64,000 nucleotides of DNA. Source: Megalobrama amblycephala (taxonomy: Eukaryota > Chordata > Actinopteri > Cypriniformes > Xenocyprididae). Shown piece after piece: positions 61,148 through 64,000 of this stretch. The stretch lies in NCBI RefSeq assembly GCF_018812025.1, contig NC_063061.1, positions 4,763,796 through 4,827,795 of the forward strand, written 5' to 3'. Position numbers and translations under genes: made by a program. Numbering within the stretch: the stretch's first letter is position 1; every line of letters starts with the position of its first letter. The notes under the pieces are model-generated. The model had not been told where the DNA came from, did not search any database, and was given only the letters and a program-made list of their open reading frames with translations.

Positions 61148-61667
61148 TCAAGGGGTGCTTCTCAATTCTTATTTGTGCATCCTCGTTTCCTTTCCTCGCA
61201 TCTTAGCTCCACCCCTTCAGGATGCGAGAGAAGGACGCAAGGAAAAGACGCGAGGACGGAGGAATTGAATCAAGTGAAATGATATCCTCGCTCCCTTTAG
61301 CGTCACTTCAAAGCGTCATCAGCTGCTCTCGAGGGATCTACCCATATGTTGTTAAAAGTTTGGTTATTTAAAAAAAAATTATAATAAATATTAATAAAGC
61401 AAGTTGCCCCGTTGAAATATATGAGATATAAAGTTTATTTTAAACTGCAAAAGTAAAGCAAACATTTCAATTATTGTGCAAAGGATACACCTGTGTATCC
61501 TCGCTCATGACTCCTCAGGAAGCTTCCTCACTCCTCGATCCTCTCCTCCTCGCGGTGCAATTAGAGAATTTAGATGTCCTTCAAGATGGCTGAACTCGAT
61601 TGTTTTCCGGGTCATAGGATGGAGGACAGAGGAGCGAGGAAACGAGGAGGGATATTGAGAAGCACCC
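61148..61667. mobile_element. hAT-like MITE (GGGTGCTTCTCAAT)
   Basis: GGGTGCTTCTCAATTC at the left and ATTGAGAAGCACCC at the right, with the 8-bp direct repeat AAGGACTT (61140-61147, 61668-61675). The subterminal CTCGTTTCCTTTCCTCGC is mirrored by GAGCGAGGAAACGAGGAGG. The left end has five bases between repeat and TIR, so the exact border is uncertain. Confidence 0.7.
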
Positions 61668-62084
61668 AAGGACTTCTTAAAGCACCTTTTATTTTATATC
61701 AAGCACAATAAAGACAATAAAGGTGGGTTTGTTACTGCCAATCTGGACAGTATACTGTACCTGTGTCTGTCATTACTGCAGTAATGTTAAGGCATATACT
61801 GACAACTAAAATCTAAGGGGCATATGTCTGTTTTAAAATCCAATGAGAAGAAAGTGTGTGAGAGAGAGAGAGACGGGTTTGAACCAGATATGCAATTTGT
61901 AGGTTTTTTATTTCTGCTTGTAACATTTATTTCACACTTGTTTTAGTTATCTTTTTTTTATGAATCAATACTTGATTAAAAACATTAAAATATGGAGAGA
62001 ATATTATATAGGCCTACATTAATTTAAGGATAAGATAATTGCTGGGAATTAAAAATATTTGAAATATTATTTTTTAACCACCAT

Positions 62085-62450
62085 CAATGCCCAGAAAGGT
62101 ACTAAAAACAGTTCATGTGACTACAGTGGTTCAACCTTAATGTTATGAAGCGAAGAGAATACTTTTTGTGTGGCCAAAAAAATAAATAACGACTTTATTC
62201 AACTATTTCAAAACACTGCTTCGTGAAGCGTTGAAGCTTTACGAATCTTTTGTTTCGAATCAGCGGATAAGATCGCTTATCAAACTGCCAAAGTCGTGTG
62301 AACCATTAAAATTTCAAAACACTTATGATGTAAAGAAGACTTGTTTACTGAAATCACATGACTTTGGCGCTCTGGACCACTGATTCGAAACAAAAGATTC
62401 GTAAAGCTTCGAAGCAGTGTTTTGAAATCGGCCATCACTAGATATTGTTG
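62085..62450. repeat. Copy of the 56.6-kb TIR family (inner hairpin)
   Basis: GCCCAGAAAGGTACTAAAAA, CGAATCTTTTGTTTCGAATC and its inverse GATTCGAAACAAAAGATTCG at about 62,383-62,402. Closely similar to 56,635-57,050. Confidence 0.75.
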
Positions 62451-64000
62451 TGGCAGCACATAAAGGCCATTTTTTGTAATAGCACCATACTACTCTAACA
62501 AAATTTAGTTCATGTTTAATTCAAGCACTTTCCAAGACTTATATTTGTTTTCATAGACTTTCCAGGCATTGAATCCATGTATCTGCAATTTAAGTACTTT
62601 CAAGAAGTGTGGGAACCCTGGTCTGTAAACAGAAAGAAGACCCAGCTATAAGGCATGTGATAAGGATGCAGTTCCTTAAACTTGTCATCTAGATGGCTGC
62701 TTTTAATCTAGAAAGGTCTAAACCGCTGACAAAACTGTGGAGAGCCAGCAGTCAAAAAGGGAAAGTGGCAGAGTCAGTGGTAAAACGGAAGTAAATATTG
62801 GCATAGTTTTTAAGAGGTGGCGACAACTCTGAAGGGACTAAAGATGCAGAGATGGCTTTTTTCCTGGTAAACAGAAGACATTTCAGTGGCTCATTAGGTA
62901 GCAAGCTCATTTTCAATGCATGATCTGATTTGACCGATCAAATGTTAGAACTAAACATCAGTAATGTAATCTAATTTAAGACATTTATGATTTCATTTGG
63001 TCAGAAGAAAAGCGGCAGATGTGTTACTTGTTCAGATGACATTTTTCTGGATATATGCCTAGTAGGATGTACTTATGTCGATGTACAATGACAGATCTGC
63101 TCTGATGTGGTGACTATATCAGAATTTTTGAAAGAGTGCAGAAATCAACTGAAGTGATTAAAGGGAGTGGTCTTTCCTCACTTTCTGTATATAACACATT
63201 CACAATTTGAATGAAAGGCTTCTTGCATGCTGCACACTACAAAGTTTCATGAATGACAACCATATTTAAATGTGACAACCATTGTGTTCCCAAGGTTCAC
63301 ATTTGCAAATCTGTGACCAATAGAAGATCGATAAGTCACGATGTAACCTCTTAACTGAATTAAAAGAATGCAAATTTTAAATCTGCATGATTGCAGCATT
63401 GGAGGAAAGTAGAGTAGATTGTATATTTTTACATTTTGTATGCATTAATCATTTTAAAAATTCAACTCAGAGTGTGTCATCTAGCGAATGTTGCGGTCGG
63501 ACAGGTTTGGGAGGAACTGCATCAAATCTTGGAGTGAAAATGACAGACACACAGACCTCACACTTTTTCTATTACATATAATGAGTTCTTCATTTTATTA
63601 CAAACTTCTCAGTTGACATTTAAAGTCTCCCTGTGGTAAAAATCAAGTTTTTAATGTTGTTTATACAGTATGTCTATGTGGTGTTTTTAATATGCTTTAA
63701 GACAAACCATGTGCAAATTCGTAAGTCAACACCAATGCTGAGTATTTTCTCCTTAAAACTGCAGTGGAAAAAAAGAGGTTTGAAATCGCTGGTGTCTGTG
63801 ATGTCACAAACCACCTTGTAACCAATCACATCAACGTGCCGGTGGGCTTTTTTATTATTAACAGCGAACTAACAGGAGAGTCTCGAGAGAAAGTTATTCT
63901 GGTTTGTTTTTCTGTTGATATAAAAAAAATGTGTAGATTTAGCAATATAGGGGGTGTATGATGTATATTACGATGTTATGATGAACTATATGCCTTTCTC
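62451..64000. other. No gene seen to the right edge
   Basis: AT-rich. The open frames (for example 63,387-63,581 and 63,764-63,961) have no recognisable domain and no coding-like splice pattern. If stk26 continues to the right, this is intron. Confidence 0.4.

Noticed and set aside
51129..64000. Search for the stk26 N-lobe exons (Gly-rich loop, VAIK)
   Set aside because: No minus-strand block with these motifs was found by eye; they most likely lie beyond 64,000.

Overview
This is vertebrate nuclear DNA, almost certainly from a cyprinid-like ray-finned fish. Genes are split by GT-AG introns, the intergenic DNA is AT-rich, and more than half of the window looks like transposon-derived sequence of kinds common in carp and zebrafish genomes: hAT and Tc1/mariner elements, TTAA-flanked foldback elements, a sushi-type LTR retrotransposon and long CA/TA/CT microsatellites. 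No bacterial, phage or CRISPR features are present.

Three genes are well supported. frmd7 (FERM domain protein 7) is complete on the plus strand, from about 21.2 kb to 33.4 kb, with 12 coding exons that join in frame into a protein of about 699 residues. stk26 (MST4, a germinal-centre kinase III) is on the minus strand. Nine exons from 51,128 down to about 35.34 kb encode the last 321 residues, from the kinase hinge to the stop, plus a 1.6 kb 3' UTR. Its N-lobe exons must lie beyond the right edge. The two genes converge tail to tail, as FRMD7 and STK26 do in human Xq26. A four-exon minus-strand gene at 9.2-10.6 kb encodes a 321-residue cysteine-containing protein that I do not recognise. A fourth, weaker minus-strand gene contributes one or two short exons at the left edge (114-2,450).

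Layout: 0-4.8 kb holds the left-edge exons, an L1-type endonuclease fragment and small elements. 4.85-8.32 kb is an internally deleted chromodomain LTR retrotransposon with a 5-bp target duplication. 8.5-10.6 kb is the unknown gene. 11-20 kb is stacked transposons. 21-33 kb is frmd7, with a Tc1 element in intron 3 (numbering coding introns) and a fossil Tc1 inside another TIR element in the last intron. 33.4-35.3 kb is the intergenic gap. 35.3-51.1 kb is stk26. 51.2-64 kb is a long stk26 intron (or its upstream flank) that includes a 3.7 kb hAT-like element with two further elements nested in it.

No new multigene system is evident. The most useful leads are the unrecognised gene, the self-priming signature of the LTR element, a stop-free 117-nt frmd7 intron, and several transposon nests whose target duplications give a clear order of insertion.
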